From UBA10329 sp964500205 (GTDB lineage: Bacteria > Bacteroidota > Bacteroidia > UBA10329): 64,000 nt of DNA. The translations under genes were made by a program, and so were the position numbers. Numbering within the stretch: the first letter of the stretch is position 1; each line of letters begins with the position of its first letter. The DNA lies in the NCBI GenBank assembly GCA_964500205.1, contig CAZCNS010000005.1:62001-126000 (forward strand), given 5' to 3'. The notes below the pieces were generated by a model. It was given only the letters and a program-made list of their open reading frames with translations. It did no database searches and was not told where the DNA came from. Below are positions 1-7,444 of this stretch, in pieces.

Positions 1-514
1 TGCCGCCTGGCTTCAGCTCGGTTGGGAGGTCCACGCGCATCATGGTGTTGACCACCGTAAAGGGCAGGTCATTTCCTGCGGCATCCTTCACATACTCCAT
101 CTTGAAGCCACCATCGAAGTCCCACTGCAACCTCTGGAGGTCGCGCGGGCTCATCTTCTCCTTCATGTTCTGGGTGGAGGTCTTCTGCGTGTCGCTGTCC
201 TTGGCGCGCATGTTCTGATCCATCTGCAGCCACAGGTAGCGCAGGGCATCAGGCGAGTTGTTGGTATAGGTGATGGTCGATGCGCCATAGATGCGCTGCT
301 TCTCGTCATCCAGCTCAATGTCCATCACATAGTCGGCCTTCTGCTGGTAGTACTGATGACCGGGTGCACCACTGGCGGTACGATAGACGTTGGGGGTGGG
401 CAGGTCCTGCTGCAACTGACGGAACTTGCTGCGATCCTGAGCGTTGGCGGTCAGTGCGGTTGCGAACAGCAGGAGGGTGAGGGAAAAGGCTGTTCGCCAT
501 TCGCGGTTCGCCAT
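1..514 (-). CDS. M1 family metallopeptidase, N-terminal part (runs off window edge)
   Basis: Only the first 171 residues lie in the window. After a signal peptide (hydrophobic FSLTLLLFATALTA, likely cleaved after ANAQ) comes the start of the M1 N-terminal beta domain, with YTNNSPDALRYLWLQMDQN around residues 87-105, typical of secreted Bacteroidota M1 aminopeptidases. The zinc site (HExxH) would lie beyond the left edge, so activity cannot be judged. I chose the ATG at 514 because it gives a compact signal peptide; an in-frame ATG at 550 would add a 12-residue charged extension. The start region overlaps a heptanucleotide repeat tract (493-548), which makes the exact start uncertain. Confidence 0.8.
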   Translation of the reverse strand, partial: MANREWRTAFSLTLLLFATALTANAQDRSKFRQLQQDLPTPNVYRTASGAPGHQYYQQKADYVMDIELDDEKQRIYGASTITYTNNSPDALRYLWLQMDQNMRAKDSDTQKTSTQNMKEKMSPRDLQRLQWDFDGGFKMEYVKDAAGNDLPFTVVNTMMRVDLPTELKPGG

Positions 515-548
515 TCGGAGGGCATCCTTTTTCGATCTTCTATTTTCC
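493..548. repeat. Heptanucleotide repeat tract at the M1 peptidase start
   Basis: Four consecutive 7-nt units starting with TTCG (TTCGCCA, TTCGCGG, TTCGCCA, TTCGGAG; 493-520) are followed by less regular 7-nt steps up to ATTTTCC at 542-548. The reverse complement resembles the (ACAGCGA)n tract at 34383 and the GGAAAAT tract at 25948. It overlaps the 5' end of the peptidase gene. Confidence 0.55.
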
Positions 549-736
549 ATTTACTTGAGAAAGGTGGCCGCTGCGCTGCGCATGAGCCGTTGAATTTGGG
601 ATTCCAAAAGTACGAGTCTGATAATGGAACCCGTGCAGCGCTGCAAGGTTCAAGGCCGAAGAGATGCATAGATCACCATGTCCGCTCCATTCTCTTCCGG
701 ATGTTCCTGTTCAAGAGAAAGGCAGAACCGAATTTT

Positions 737-753
737 TACGGTATATCACCGTA
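737..753. promoter_or_regulatory. Inverted-repeat operator of the DUF1778/GNAT operon
   Basis: TACGGTATATCACCGTA is a 6-bp perfect inverted repeat around a 5-bp centre. It directly abuts the promoter -7 element (752-759) and lies 32 bp upstream of the antitoxin start. Ribbon-helix-helix antitoxins normally bind such dyads to repress their own operon, so I infer autoregulation. Confidence 0.55.
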
Positions 754-759
754 CCTTTG
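752..759 (+). promoter_or_regulatory. Bacteroidota -7 promoter element (TACCTTTG)
   Basis: Exact match to TAnnTTTG, about 25 nt upstream of the antitoxin ATG and overlapping the operator dyad by 2 bp. No clear -33 TTTG was seen. Confidence 0.6.
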
Positions 760-784
760 TCTCCTCACCATTCTCATGTTCCAC

Positions 785-1081
785 ATGAAAGAGCACACGG
801 CAAGGTTTGACACCAAGATGTCCGTACAGCACAAGTCGCTGATCGAGGAGGCCGCCCGCCTCAAGGGGTTCAAGAGCCTTTCTGACTATGTGGTCACCAC
901 GATGGTCGAGGATGCGATGGCGGCCGTCTCCGATTACAAGGACGCGCTCTATTCGGTGGAGGACCGCAAGCGGATCATGAGCATCCTCAGCGCGCCCACC
1001 GAGCTTTCGTCCTCATTTCTGAAAGCCTCTCAGCGAAGAAGCGACAAGATGCTGAAAGATGGGCCTGACGGTACTGTTTGA
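785..1081 (+). CDS. DUF1778 (TacA-like) ribbon-helix-helix antitoxin
   Basis: A 98-residue protein. Its N-terminal half (ARFDTKMSVQHKSLIEEAA, then LKGFKSLSDYVV) matches the DUF1778 ribbon-helix-helix DNA-binding domain; the C-terminal tail (residues about 60-98, with LSSSFLKASQRR) is where such antitoxins wrap around their toxin. The stop lies 23 nt inside the following GNAT gene, the usual translational coupling of this pair. The ATG at 785 is preferred; an in-frame ATG at 776 adds three residues. Regulation is probably by the operator at 737-753. By family, it neutralises a toxin that acetylates aminoacyl-tRNA; this is inferred from homology and order only. Confidence 0.85.
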   Translation: MKEHTARFDTKMSVQHKSLIEEAARLKGFKSLSDYVVTTMVEDAMAAVSDYKDALYSVEDRKRIMSILSAPTELSSSFLKASQRRSDKMLKDGPDGTV

Positions 1082-1568
1082 CAAGACCCTTCACGATCGG
1101 AGCGGTTTCGATTGCGGTAAGCACGCGTCTCTGACCAATTACCTTAAGCTGCAGGCCACCAAGGAATCGCGCCTCGGTCTCGCTCAGGTGCATGTACATG
1201 TCGGAAAGAACGGCCATGTGCTTGGTTACTTCACCCTGTCATCGGCTGAACTGCCGCGCGAAAGTGTCCCTGACGACCTGAAGAAGAAACTTCCCCGCGA
1301 CTATTCGGGCTATCCTGCCATACTTATAGGGCGGTTGGCCGTCACCAAGACCATGCAGGGAACCGGGCTGGGCGGGGAACTGATGGTCGAGGCCATTGAA
1401 ATATGTGTACACCACTCAGAGACCATCGGGACCAGGGCCATCATCGTTGACCCTATTGACGAGGCCGCGGCTGCGTTCTACGAGAAATTCATGTTCCAGC
1501 GTCTCCCGGATTCCCATAGGATGATCCTACACATAGACCACAACCTGAGGGAGCATTTCAGGTTGTAA
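1059..1568 (+). CDS. GNAT-family toxin (TacT-like tRNA acetyltransferase)
   Basis: 169 residues, the usual size of TacT/AtaT-type toxins. The acetyl-CoA loop is seen as MQGTGLGGEL (residues 99-108) after the strand YPAILIGRLAV, and the candidate catalytic tyrosine is Y141 in AFYEKF. Known members acetylate the amino group of charged tRNAs and stop translation; the antitoxin immediately upstream and overlapping supports that role over an ordinary GNAT enzyme. No frameshift or missing motif is visible, so the toxin is probably functional. The substrate tRNA cannot be predicted. Confidence 0.85.
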   Translation: MGLTVLFDKTLHDRSGFDCGKHASLTNYLKLQATKESRLGLAQVHVHVGKNGHVLGYFTLSSAELPRESVPDDLKKKLPRDYSGYPAILIGRLAVTKTMQGTGLGGELMVEAIEICVHHSETIGTRAIIVDPIDEAAAAFYEKFMFQRLPDSHRMILHIDHNLREHFRL

Positions 1569-1572
1569 CGGG

Positions 1573-2280
1573 TTATTCACCCTCCACTTCCACCTCCTCC
1601 TCTTTCTTCTTCGCCCTACTGGGATACCGCTGATACTGCTTCCTGCGCTCGGCATCGCCCGCCCAGACCACCGATGCGCAGGTGCTCAGGGTGGTCATGC
1701 GCTGCCACACGGCATTGAAAAGCATGATGCGGTCGTGCCGCTTCACCTTCCTGTCGGCATTGGCGGCCTCTTGCTGATTGTTGCGCCCGCGCAGCTCGGA
1801 GGCCATTGCGGCCAGTTGGTCAATGTCGGCCTGGGCGCAGCCCTTGTTCAGCAGGCTCGGCTTGAAGTCAGGGTCTTGAGCGGTGGCATGCGCCAGTTCG
1901 AGGGCCTCGGCCAGTCGCAAGGTGCTCTGCTGCGCGGCCTTCCACTTGTCCTGCCCGAAGGCGCGCTGCCGCGACCGGTCGGCAGGCCATGCAAGGGCGG
2001 CATAGCCCGATAGGACCCGCAGCGCAGCATGGCCCCGCTGCATGGCGTCCAGCAGGTCGCCCGTCACCACCTGCATGTCGAGCCTTACGCTGAGGTCGGA
2101 CGGAAATGCGTCCGCAGCTGCTATCTCAGCCTCGAAGGCCGCTGCCCAGGCCGCATCAAGCCACGGGAAACGCGCGGTGAAGTCGGGCAGCTCCAGCGAC
2201 AGGCGGTCGCGGAAGACGCGCGCCCGCTCGAGCATCACATCGTTGCCCATCGTGTAAGTTCTTCCTGCTGTCTGTGCCAT
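1573..2280 (-). CDS. Unrecognised helix-rich protein next to the 21-bp repeat array
   Basis: 235 residues that I cannot assign to a family. It is Ala-rich, almost entirely predicted helical by eye, without signal peptide or membrane segment, and ends in a charged tail (RAKKKEEEVEVEGE). It could form a helical bundle. I chose the ATG at 2280 because AGGAG sits about 5 nt upstream; the frame stays open upstream to an ATG at 2439 inside the repeat array. The first repeat unit starts 49 bp upstream of the start codon, and the array's codon register is in frame with the gene. A comparable arrangement occurs at 34490-35254. The gene ends 5 bp after the convergent GNAT toxin gene. Confidence 0.7.
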   Translation of the reverse strand: MAQTAGRTYTMGNDVMLERARVFRDRLSLELPDFTARFPWLDAAWAAAFEAEIAAADAFPSDLSVRLDMQVVTGDLLDAMQRGHAALRVLSGYAALAWPADRSRQRAFGQDKWKAAQQSTLRLAEALELAHATAQDPDFKPSLLNKGCAQADIDQLAAMASELRGRNNQQEAANADRKVKRHDRIMLFNAVWQRMTTLSTCASVVWAGDAERRKQYQRYPSRAKKKEEEVEVEGE

Positions 2281-2328
2281 AGCTGCTCCTGATTTAAGGG
2301 TTCTTACCTCACGAAAATAAAGAAATCT

Positions 2329-2538
2329 ATTCAAATGAGCTTTACGCTTGTTCAAAGGATTATTCCACTGTATCAAACGAAAGCAACACTCCTTCAAATG
2401 CTCTGTAAGCAAATTCTTTGGATAGCCTATACTATTCAAATGATGATCATACTAATTCAACAAGTTTACATTCTGATTAAAATGATTTATCATGTTATTC
2501 AAATGTCAAAAATCCTTATTCAAACTATTATTTAGCCA
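2329..2538 (+). repeat. Left arm of converging 21-bp array: ten units, ATTCAAATGA + 11 nt
   Basis: Units begin at 2329, 2350, 2371, 2392, 2413, 2434, 2455, 2476, 2497 and 2518, exactly 21 bp apart. The first 10 nt follow ATTCAAATGA (perfect in units 1 and 6; others have 1-5 changes, e.g. GTTCAAAGGA, ATTCAACAAG). The following 11 nt are mostly variable but often start with T. The region is strongly AT-rich compared with its GC-rich surroundings. A 21-bp period is two turns of B-DNA, so every motif faces the same side of the helix. No known element of this form comes to mind. Confidence 0.9.
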
Positions 2539-2748
2539 TGTACGGCATATCATTTGAATCCCGTATCTAAATATTTGAATGGCATAAAACAACAGTTGAA
2601 CAGGTACATGCATTCATTGAATGAGGATGGAAGTCATTTGAACAAGGATGAGTATTATTTGAATGCAGAATATAATCGAAAGAAGCAATAGGTCCATCCT
2701 TTGAAAAGGGGAAACTATCATTTGAATGCGCATGAAAATCATTTGAAC
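2539..2748 (-). repeat. Right arm of converging 21-bp array: ten units in opposite orientation
   Basis: The same motif on the minus strand (TCATTTGAAT on the plus strand) occurs at 2550, 2571, 2592, 2613, 2634, 2655, 2676, 2697, 2718 and 2739, again exactly 21 bp apart. With its 11-nt partner each unit is 21 nt, so the ten units fill 2539-2748 and meet the left arm with no spare base. Variable parts do not pair with those of the left arm (about 5 of 11 matches in the two pairs checked), so this is not a simple duplicated palindrome. 2749-2848 holds nothing I recognise. Confidence 0.9.
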
Positions 2749-2848
2749 GGATTTCCGCAGCAGGAAGGCGCGGAACCCCGTACGCGAGACCCGAGCTATA
2801 GGATGGGCAGAATGTAAAGGAGGATATGGAAGGGGCAAGGCCCGGTCC

Positions 2849-3424
2849 TCAGGCCGGCAAACGCTCCGCCATCAGCATCACCGATACGGCAGCGGCAAGC
2901 AATGAGAGCCCCATCGTCCACCAGCGCATCGACAGACCATTGGTTCTTACGACCGCCCATTGCACCGCGAAGATGCCCGCCACAATGACGAGCTGGCCCA
3001 TCTCCAGCCCAACGTTGAAGGCGAAGAGCGGCATCAGCAGCTCATCGCCCAGCATGGAGCGCAGGAAATTGGAGAAGCCCATGCCGTGTATCAGACCGAA
3101 TCCCATCGCCATGGCATACAGCACCAAGGTAGAGGTCTCCTGCCGCCCCTTGACGAAGCCACGGCCCATGTTGAACACTGCCGTGGTGAAGATGCTGAGG
3201 GGTATGAGGAACTCGATGAGCTCCCCGTTCACCGGAATGACGTTGAGCACAGCGAGGGCCAGCGTGAGCGAATGCCCGAGGGTGAAGGCGGTGACAAGGA
3301 TGATGATGCGCTTCCAGTCGTTCCAGCGATAGGCGGCACACAGTGCGATCAGGAACAGGATATGGTCATATCCGTTGATGTCGGTAATGTGTTCGAGGCC
3401 GAGCTGGAAGTACGTGGGAAACAT
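2849..3424 (-). CDS. HupE/UreJ family membrane protein
   Basis: 191 residues with about six hydrophobic segments. Family hallmarks are GYDHILFLIAL near residue 18, the histidine motif TAFTLGHSLTLAL, FGLIHGMGFS and FNVGLEMGQL. HupE/UreJ proteins are thought to be metal (nickel/cobalt) permeases or accessory proteins, but no hydrogenase or urease gene is nearby, so the substrate is open. This Bacteroidota subgroup is often found alone. The gene ends 100 bp from the right arm of the 21-bp array. Confidence 0.8.
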   Translation of the reverse strand: MFPTYFQLGLEHITDINGYDHILFLIALCAAYRWNDWKRIIILVTAFTLGHSLTLALAVLNVIPVNGELIEFLIPLSIFTTAVFNMGRGFVKGRQETSTLVLYAMAMGFGLIHGMGFSNFLRSMLGDELLMPLFAFNVGLEMGQLVIVAGIFAVQWAVVRTNGLSMRWWTMGLSLLAAAVSVMLMAERLPA

Positions 3425-3450
3425 GGCCGCGAAGTTATCTGCAAGAGACC

Positions 3451-3485
3451 AAAAAGGCCGCCCGCAGGAAATGCAGACGGCCTTT
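3451..3485 (-). terminator. Rho-independent terminator of the endonuclease gene
   Basis: Arms AAAGGCCG (3453-3460) and CGGCCTTT (3478-3485) with a 17-nt loop. On the minus strand the stem runs into a T-run, 26 bp after the endonuclease stop. Confidence 0.75.
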
Positions 3486-3510
3486 CGCGTGAACAGTCAA
3501 CAATGGACGG

Positions 3511-5733
3511 TCACCTCACTACCACCCGCTCCGTCACCACGCCCTGCTGCCCGCGCAGGGAAAGGACATAGACGCCTTCGGAGAGGCCGTTGAGGTCGAT
3601 CAGGTGCTGCGATGCGCCCTGCCCGGCATTCAGCGCAGCGGAGTACACCGCGCGACCCGAAATGTCCATCACCTCCACCTGCAGCAGCTCCGCTTGGCGA
3701 AGGTCCAGCTGCACGGTAAGGTCGCCTGTGGTCGGATTGGGGAAGATGCCCACACTGCCGAACTGCACCTCTTGGATGCTATTGGGCGTGGTAAGGCAGG
3801 GGATCTCGGTGGGCTCCAGCAGCGTCATGTCGCTGAAGTCGATGTAGCACACCCAGTTCACGCTGTCCACGAAGGGGTTACGGTTGCCCTGCACACTTTC
3901 TATGTAGTCGTTGCGGGCTATCTCGTAGTTGCTGGGCGGGTCCTGCCAGTGCCACTGCTTGAGCACGTCCTGGTCCTGACCGTACTGCACCAGGAAGTCG
4001 ATGGGGTCGGGGAGTTCCCAGGAGTCTCCTGTCCCGTTCCATTTGGCGGCCATGTACATGATGGCCCTTGCGGCATCGCCCTTGTGGCTGTCGCGCGGCT
4101 CATAGACCAGATTTCCGTTGGCATCGGTGCCATATTTTGCCCCGAGGAAGGAACTGGTCTGGTTCGCCACCACTCCCAGTGGGCGGTTGCTGCGAACAGC
4201 GTTGGCGCTGTTCTGATGGGCAGGGAAGAGGTTGTGGAGGTCGCTGTACTCATCACCCTCCTCATCGGGCCATGTGGGCATCCAACTGTGGGGCCACGTG
4301 TGCTCGCGGCTCAACACATCGTAAAAGAACGCACCCGGATAGAGGTGTGCATAACCGGAGTACACACAGTTGACAACACGCTGGCCACCCGTAGTGTCGC
4401 GGGCTGCGAAGTTGTCGATCATCACAGGTGCATAGTTGCTGTAGAAAGTCTGGCTGTAGGGGCTGTTGAGGCGGTTCTGCAAAGCGTTGAGAAAGCTTGA
4501 AGAGGCTGCGTCTACGCCTTGGTAGTAATTGCCTATCAGGTTGTCGGGTGTAGTGGTGCCTCCCATCAACGGGTCGTCTGTCCTGTAATTCTCGTAGCCG
4601 CTGGGGCCGTTGAATGCGAAGACATTGAAGTTGTACTCGGTGTCGGCCACCACGTTGGTGGGGCGGAAAGTGGCGGCAGGACCCACATACACCACCTGCG
4701 TGATGGCATCGATGTAGTCTCCTTTCACGTAGGTCTGTCCATCTGTGGGCGGGGTGAGGAATGCAGCGTTGATGCCGCGCGTGACGAGATACTGCTCGGC
4801 TGCGGGCGAGGCTGCGCTAAAGCTCACGTCATACCCATAGGTGGTCACATCGCTGATATTGAAACTGGTGGCCGAGGCCGCAGGCTCAGTGGCGAAGTTT
4901 CCTCCAATGCCGTAGAGGTCGATGACATACGTGGTCTCATCCCCGTTGGCATCGTCATTTTCAATGGTCAACGTTGCGAAGCGCGAGCCATTGGCACCTG
5001 CACTGAAATTCACATCGAAGCTCTCGGTGCCGTTGGCCGCCACACTGAAGGGGGTTGCAACGCCTGAGATGGTAAAGTCACCCGCATTGACCCCCGTGAT
5101 GCTCATGCTGCTGATGTTCAGCTCCTCACCGGCCGGCAGGTTGAAATTGGTGATGGTGAAAGTGGTGGATGGCGCGTTGCCTATCACGTAAATGTTCCCG
5201 GTGAACACGGCATTGCCACCCACCGACACGTTGATCTCCTGGTCGTTGGTAGGTACTTGTGGCTCCACGGTGATCTCATCCAGCGCAATGTTCCTTCCGC
5301 TCTGCTTCTGGGTGAAGAAGAAACGGATGTAGCGGCTCGATGCCTGAGGCACGTCCACGTACTGCTGGAACTCGTTGTTGTTGATCTGCGCCCCGGTCAG
5401 TGTGCGCATGGCGGTCCATGTGGTGCCGTTGGCAGATTCCTGAATGGTGAACACATCGTTGGTCAAGGCCGATCCCTGCCCCTTGATGTGGTAGGTCACC
5501 GAGCCGCACACGTCACCGTAGTTCACCAGCACATGCTCGCCTGTTCCGTCCAGGCGGCATGAGGCATTTACAAGCCCGTTGGTGTAGCGGGTGTTGCCCA
5601 CCACCACATCAAGGGATTCGGACCATCCGGTGGATAGCGGGTCATCAAAGTTGGCAGAGGTGGGAAGTGGGGCCTGAGCTGAGGCGTTAAACCAGAGCAC
5701 GAGGCCAAGAGGGAGGTGTAGTATTTTCTTCAC
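3511..5733 (-). CDS. Secreted endonuclease I family protein with T9SS sorting domain
   Basis: 740 residues. Order: signal peptide (1 to about 20, ends NASAQ); a beta-rich N-terminal region to about 165; a choice-of-anchor-D-like Ig domain (about 165-285, with FTISGVATPFSVAANGTESF); an Fn3-like stretch; the EndA/NucM endonuclease I domain (about 400-640) with catalytic REHTWPHSW near 481 and DLHNLFPAHQNSAN near 501; and a C-terminal type A sorting domain (about 665-740, IFPNPTTGDLTVQL, ending VVVR). By family it cuts DNA non-specifically outside the cell, for DNA scavenging or matrix turnover. The start is a GTG at 5733 that gives a normal signal peptide. Confidence 0.9.
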   Translation of the reverse strand: MKKILHLPLGLVLWFNASAQAPLPTSANFDDPLSTGWSESLDVVVGNTRYTNGLVNASCRLDGTGEHVLVNYGDVCGSVTYHIKGQGSALTNDVFTIQESANGTTWTAMRTLTGAQINNNEFQQYVDVPQASSRYIRFFFTQKQSGRNIALDEITVEPQVPTNDQEINVSVGGNAVFTGNIYVIGNAPSTTFTITNFNLPAGEELNISSMSITGVNAGDFTISGVATPFSVAANGTESFDVNFSAGANGSRFATLTIENDDANGDETTYVIDLYGIGGNFATEPAASATSFNISDVTTYGYDVSFSAASPAAEQYLVTRGINAAFLTPPTDGQTYVKGDYIDAITQVVYVGPAATFRPTNVVADTEYNFNVFAFNGPSGYENYRTDDPLMGGTTTPDNLIGNYYQGVDAASSSFLNALQNRLNSPYSQTFYSNYAPVMIDNFAARDTTGGQRVVNCVYSGYAHLYPGAFFYDVLSREHTWPHSWMPTWPDEEGDEYSDLHNLFPAHQNSANAVRSNRPLGVVANQTSSFLGAKYGTDANGNLVYEPRDSHKGDAARAIMYMAAKWNGTGDSWELPDPIDFLVQYGQDQDVLKQWHWQDPPSNYEIARNDYIESVQGNRNPFVDSVNWVCYIDFSDMTLLEPTEIPCLTTPNSIQEVQFGSVGIFPNPTTGDLTVQLDLRQAELLQVEVMDISGRAVYSAALNAGQGASQHLIDLNGLSEGVYVLSLRGQQGVVTERVVVR

Positions 5734-5741
5734 GTTAGGAT

Positions 5742-5816
5742 AAAAAAAGTCCGGGCAAAGGTCGCTTTGCTTTCTTCAACCAGAAGGTTAAATGAAAGTG
5801 AACTCCTGCCCGGACT
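5742..5816 (-). terminator. Terminator of glutamate dehydrogenase gene
   Basis: Arms AGTCCGGGCA (5748-5757) and TGCCCGGACT (5807-5816), a perfect 10-bp match, enclose a 49-nt loop and are followed on the minus strand by seven Ts (5748-5742). The loop is long but contains further short stems. Confidence 0.65.
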
Positions 5817-5843
5817 GTGTCTGTTGTAAGACCCCTGATGCGA

Positions 5844-7280
5844 TCAGGGGAAGATGCCGAGATTCTGGTAGCTCACCACCACCTTGTTGATGGCCTCTGC
5901 GAACGCTGCGGTGCGCAGGTCGTTGAGGCCTTCGGTGGTCATCATCCTGTTGCGGATGCTGTTGTAAGCGTTGATCATGGTCTCCTCCAGACCTGAATAC
6001 ACGAGGTCGCGCTCATCTGGGCCACGGTCTATCAGCTCCATCTGCTTGGCGGTGATCTTGGTGCCACTGGCCTCCTCGATCGCCCCGAGGATGTTGCGGT
6101 TCATGTTGGCGCTGTAGCGCTTCTCCATGCGCCCGAAACGCACGTGCGACAGGTTCTTGAGCCACTCGAAATAAGACACCGTCACACCACCGGCATTGAG
6201 GTAGATATCTGGAATGATGACCGCACCCTTGGCCAGCAGAATGGCCTCACCCTTGGGCGTGATGGGGCCGTTGGCCGCCTCGCCTATGATCTTGGCCTTC
6301 ACATTGGGGGCATTCTTGGCATTGATCTGATTCTCGAGTGCGGCCGGAATCAGGATGTCGCACTCCACCTCAAGGCACGAGGTAGGCTCACCGAGGTGGA
6401 TGGTGCCTGGAAAGCCCACAATCGCATTGTTCTGCTTCTTGTAGGCCAAAAGCGCATCGGGGTCAATGCCGTTCTCGTTGTAGATGGAACCGTCCCACTC
6501 ACCGATGGCAATGACCTTGGCCCCTGCATCGTGGAAGAACTTGGCAGCCCAGTAGCCCACGTTACCGAGGCCCTGCACCACCACTCTCTTGCCCTCGATG
6601 CCTGTGGTGAGGCCCAAGCGCTGCATATCCTCTTCGAAAGTGCAGGCATGACGGATGCCGTAGAACACCCCGAGACCAGTGGCCTCAGTCCGACCTGCGA
6701 TACCGCCATGGCCCAAAGGCTTGCCCGTGACGCAGGCTATGGCGTTCAGCTCGTTGGGGTAGAAGGTGCTGTAGGTGTCTGCGATCCAGGCCATCTCCTG
6801 CGCACCGCTGCCGTAATCCGGTGCCGGCACGTCAATGCCAGGGCCTATGAAGTTCTTCTTGATCAGCTCGGTGGTGTACCTCCGGGTGATCTTCTCCAGC
6901 TTCTCAGGGCTGCAAAGCCTCGGGCTTATCTTGATACCGCCCTTGGCCCCACCGAAAGGCACGTCCACTATCGCGCATTTGTAGGTCATCAGCGCAGCCA
7001 AGGCCATCACCTCATCCTGATTCACATGCATGCTGTAGCGGATACCACCCTTGGTGGGCAGCTTGTGGTGGCTGTGCTCCACGCGGTAGGCCTCCACCAC
7101 CTCTATCTCCCCGTCCACCTTCACCGGGAAACGCATGCGGTAAACGCTGTTGCAGTACTTGATCTGCTCCAGCAGCTGCGGGTCGTGGTTGAGGAACTTC
7201 GCTGCATTGTCGAAGTAGTTCAGCACATCGTCAAAGAAGCTGTGCTCTCTTTTCTCCTCCAGATTCTCAATTTTAGCCAT
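5844..7280 (-). CDS. gdhA: Glu/Leu/Phe/Val dehydrogenase (glutamate dehydrogenase)
   Basis: 478 residues. The substrate-binding region shows PTKGGIR (75-81), MTYK (98-101) and the catalytic lysine motif GGAKGG (110-115), followed by the NAD(P)-binding motif VVVQGLGNVG (233-242). It interconverts glutamate and 2-oxoglutarate plus ammonia, in the cytoplasm. Length and motifs are intact. It is transcribed alone, with its own terminator at 5742-5816. Cofactor preference cannot be read with confidence. Confidence 0.93.
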   Translation of the reverse strand: MAKIENLEEKREHSFFDDVLNYFDNAAKFLNHDPQLLEQIKYCNSVYRMRFPVKVDGEIEVVEAYRVEHSHHKLPTKGGIRYSMHVNQDEVMALAALMTYKCAIVDVPFGGAKGGIKISPRLCSPEKLEKITRRYTTELIKKNFIGPGIDVPAPDYGSGAQEMAWIADTYSTFYPNELNAIACVTGKPLGHGGIAGRTEATGLGVFYGIRHACTFEEDMQRLGLTTGIEGKRVVVQGLGNVGYWAAKFFHDAGAKVIAIGEWDGSIYNENGIDPDALLAYKKQNNAIVGFPGTIHLGEPTSCLEVECDILIPAALENQINAKNAPNVKAKIIGEAANGPITPKGEAILLAKGAVIIPDIYLNAGGVTVSYFEWLKNLSHVRFGRMEKRYSANMNRNILGAIEEASGTKITAKQMELIDRGPDERDLVYSGLEETMINAYNSIRNRMMTTEGLNDLRTAAFAEAINKVVVSYQNLGIFP

Positions 7281-7381
7281 GTTGTCTTTTCATTGGTTAG
7301 GTGCGGCAAAGTTGGCAAAGTTCCGTAACGGCCAACCTGTCAAACATCAGTTTAACCAAAGGCTCATTTAACCGTAACTTC

Positions 7382-7423
7382 AAAAAACACGCAAGGTCGG
7401 CCACAACAGTGACCGACCTTGCG
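7382..7423 (-). terminator. Terminator of TonB receptor gene (7445-9976)
   Basis: CGCAAGGTCGG (7390-7400) pairs with CCGACCTTGCG (7413-7423) around a 12-nt loop; AAAAAA at 7382-7387 gives a U-run on the minus strand. Confidence 0.8.
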
Positions 7424-7444
7424 GATAATCGGGCTGCTGACCGA

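Noticed and set aside
356..784. Extension of the DUF1778 antitoxin to 356
   Set aside because: It would run through the promoter, the operator and the divergent peptidase gene.
2329..2748. CRISPR array
   Set aside because: The conserved part is only 10 bp and degenerate, the variable part 11 bp, the two arms face each other, and no cas gene is in the window.
2329..2748. One long RNA hairpin or inverted duplication
   Set aside because: Only the 10-bp motifs would pair; the 11-nt partners of opposing units match at about 5 of 11 positions in the pairs compared.
2335..2838. Open frames over the 21-bp array (66 residues at 2335-2535 plus strand; 74 residues at 2614-2838 minus strand) rich in I/L/Q heptads
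   Set aside because: Their heptad look comes only from the 21-bp repeat; they are mirror products of the two arms, and other frames of the same array have stops. No homology or start signal.
6144..7328. 394-residue frame opposite gdhA
   Set aside because: Antisense shadow of a strongly conserved gene with GC-rich third positions; no promoter or homology.
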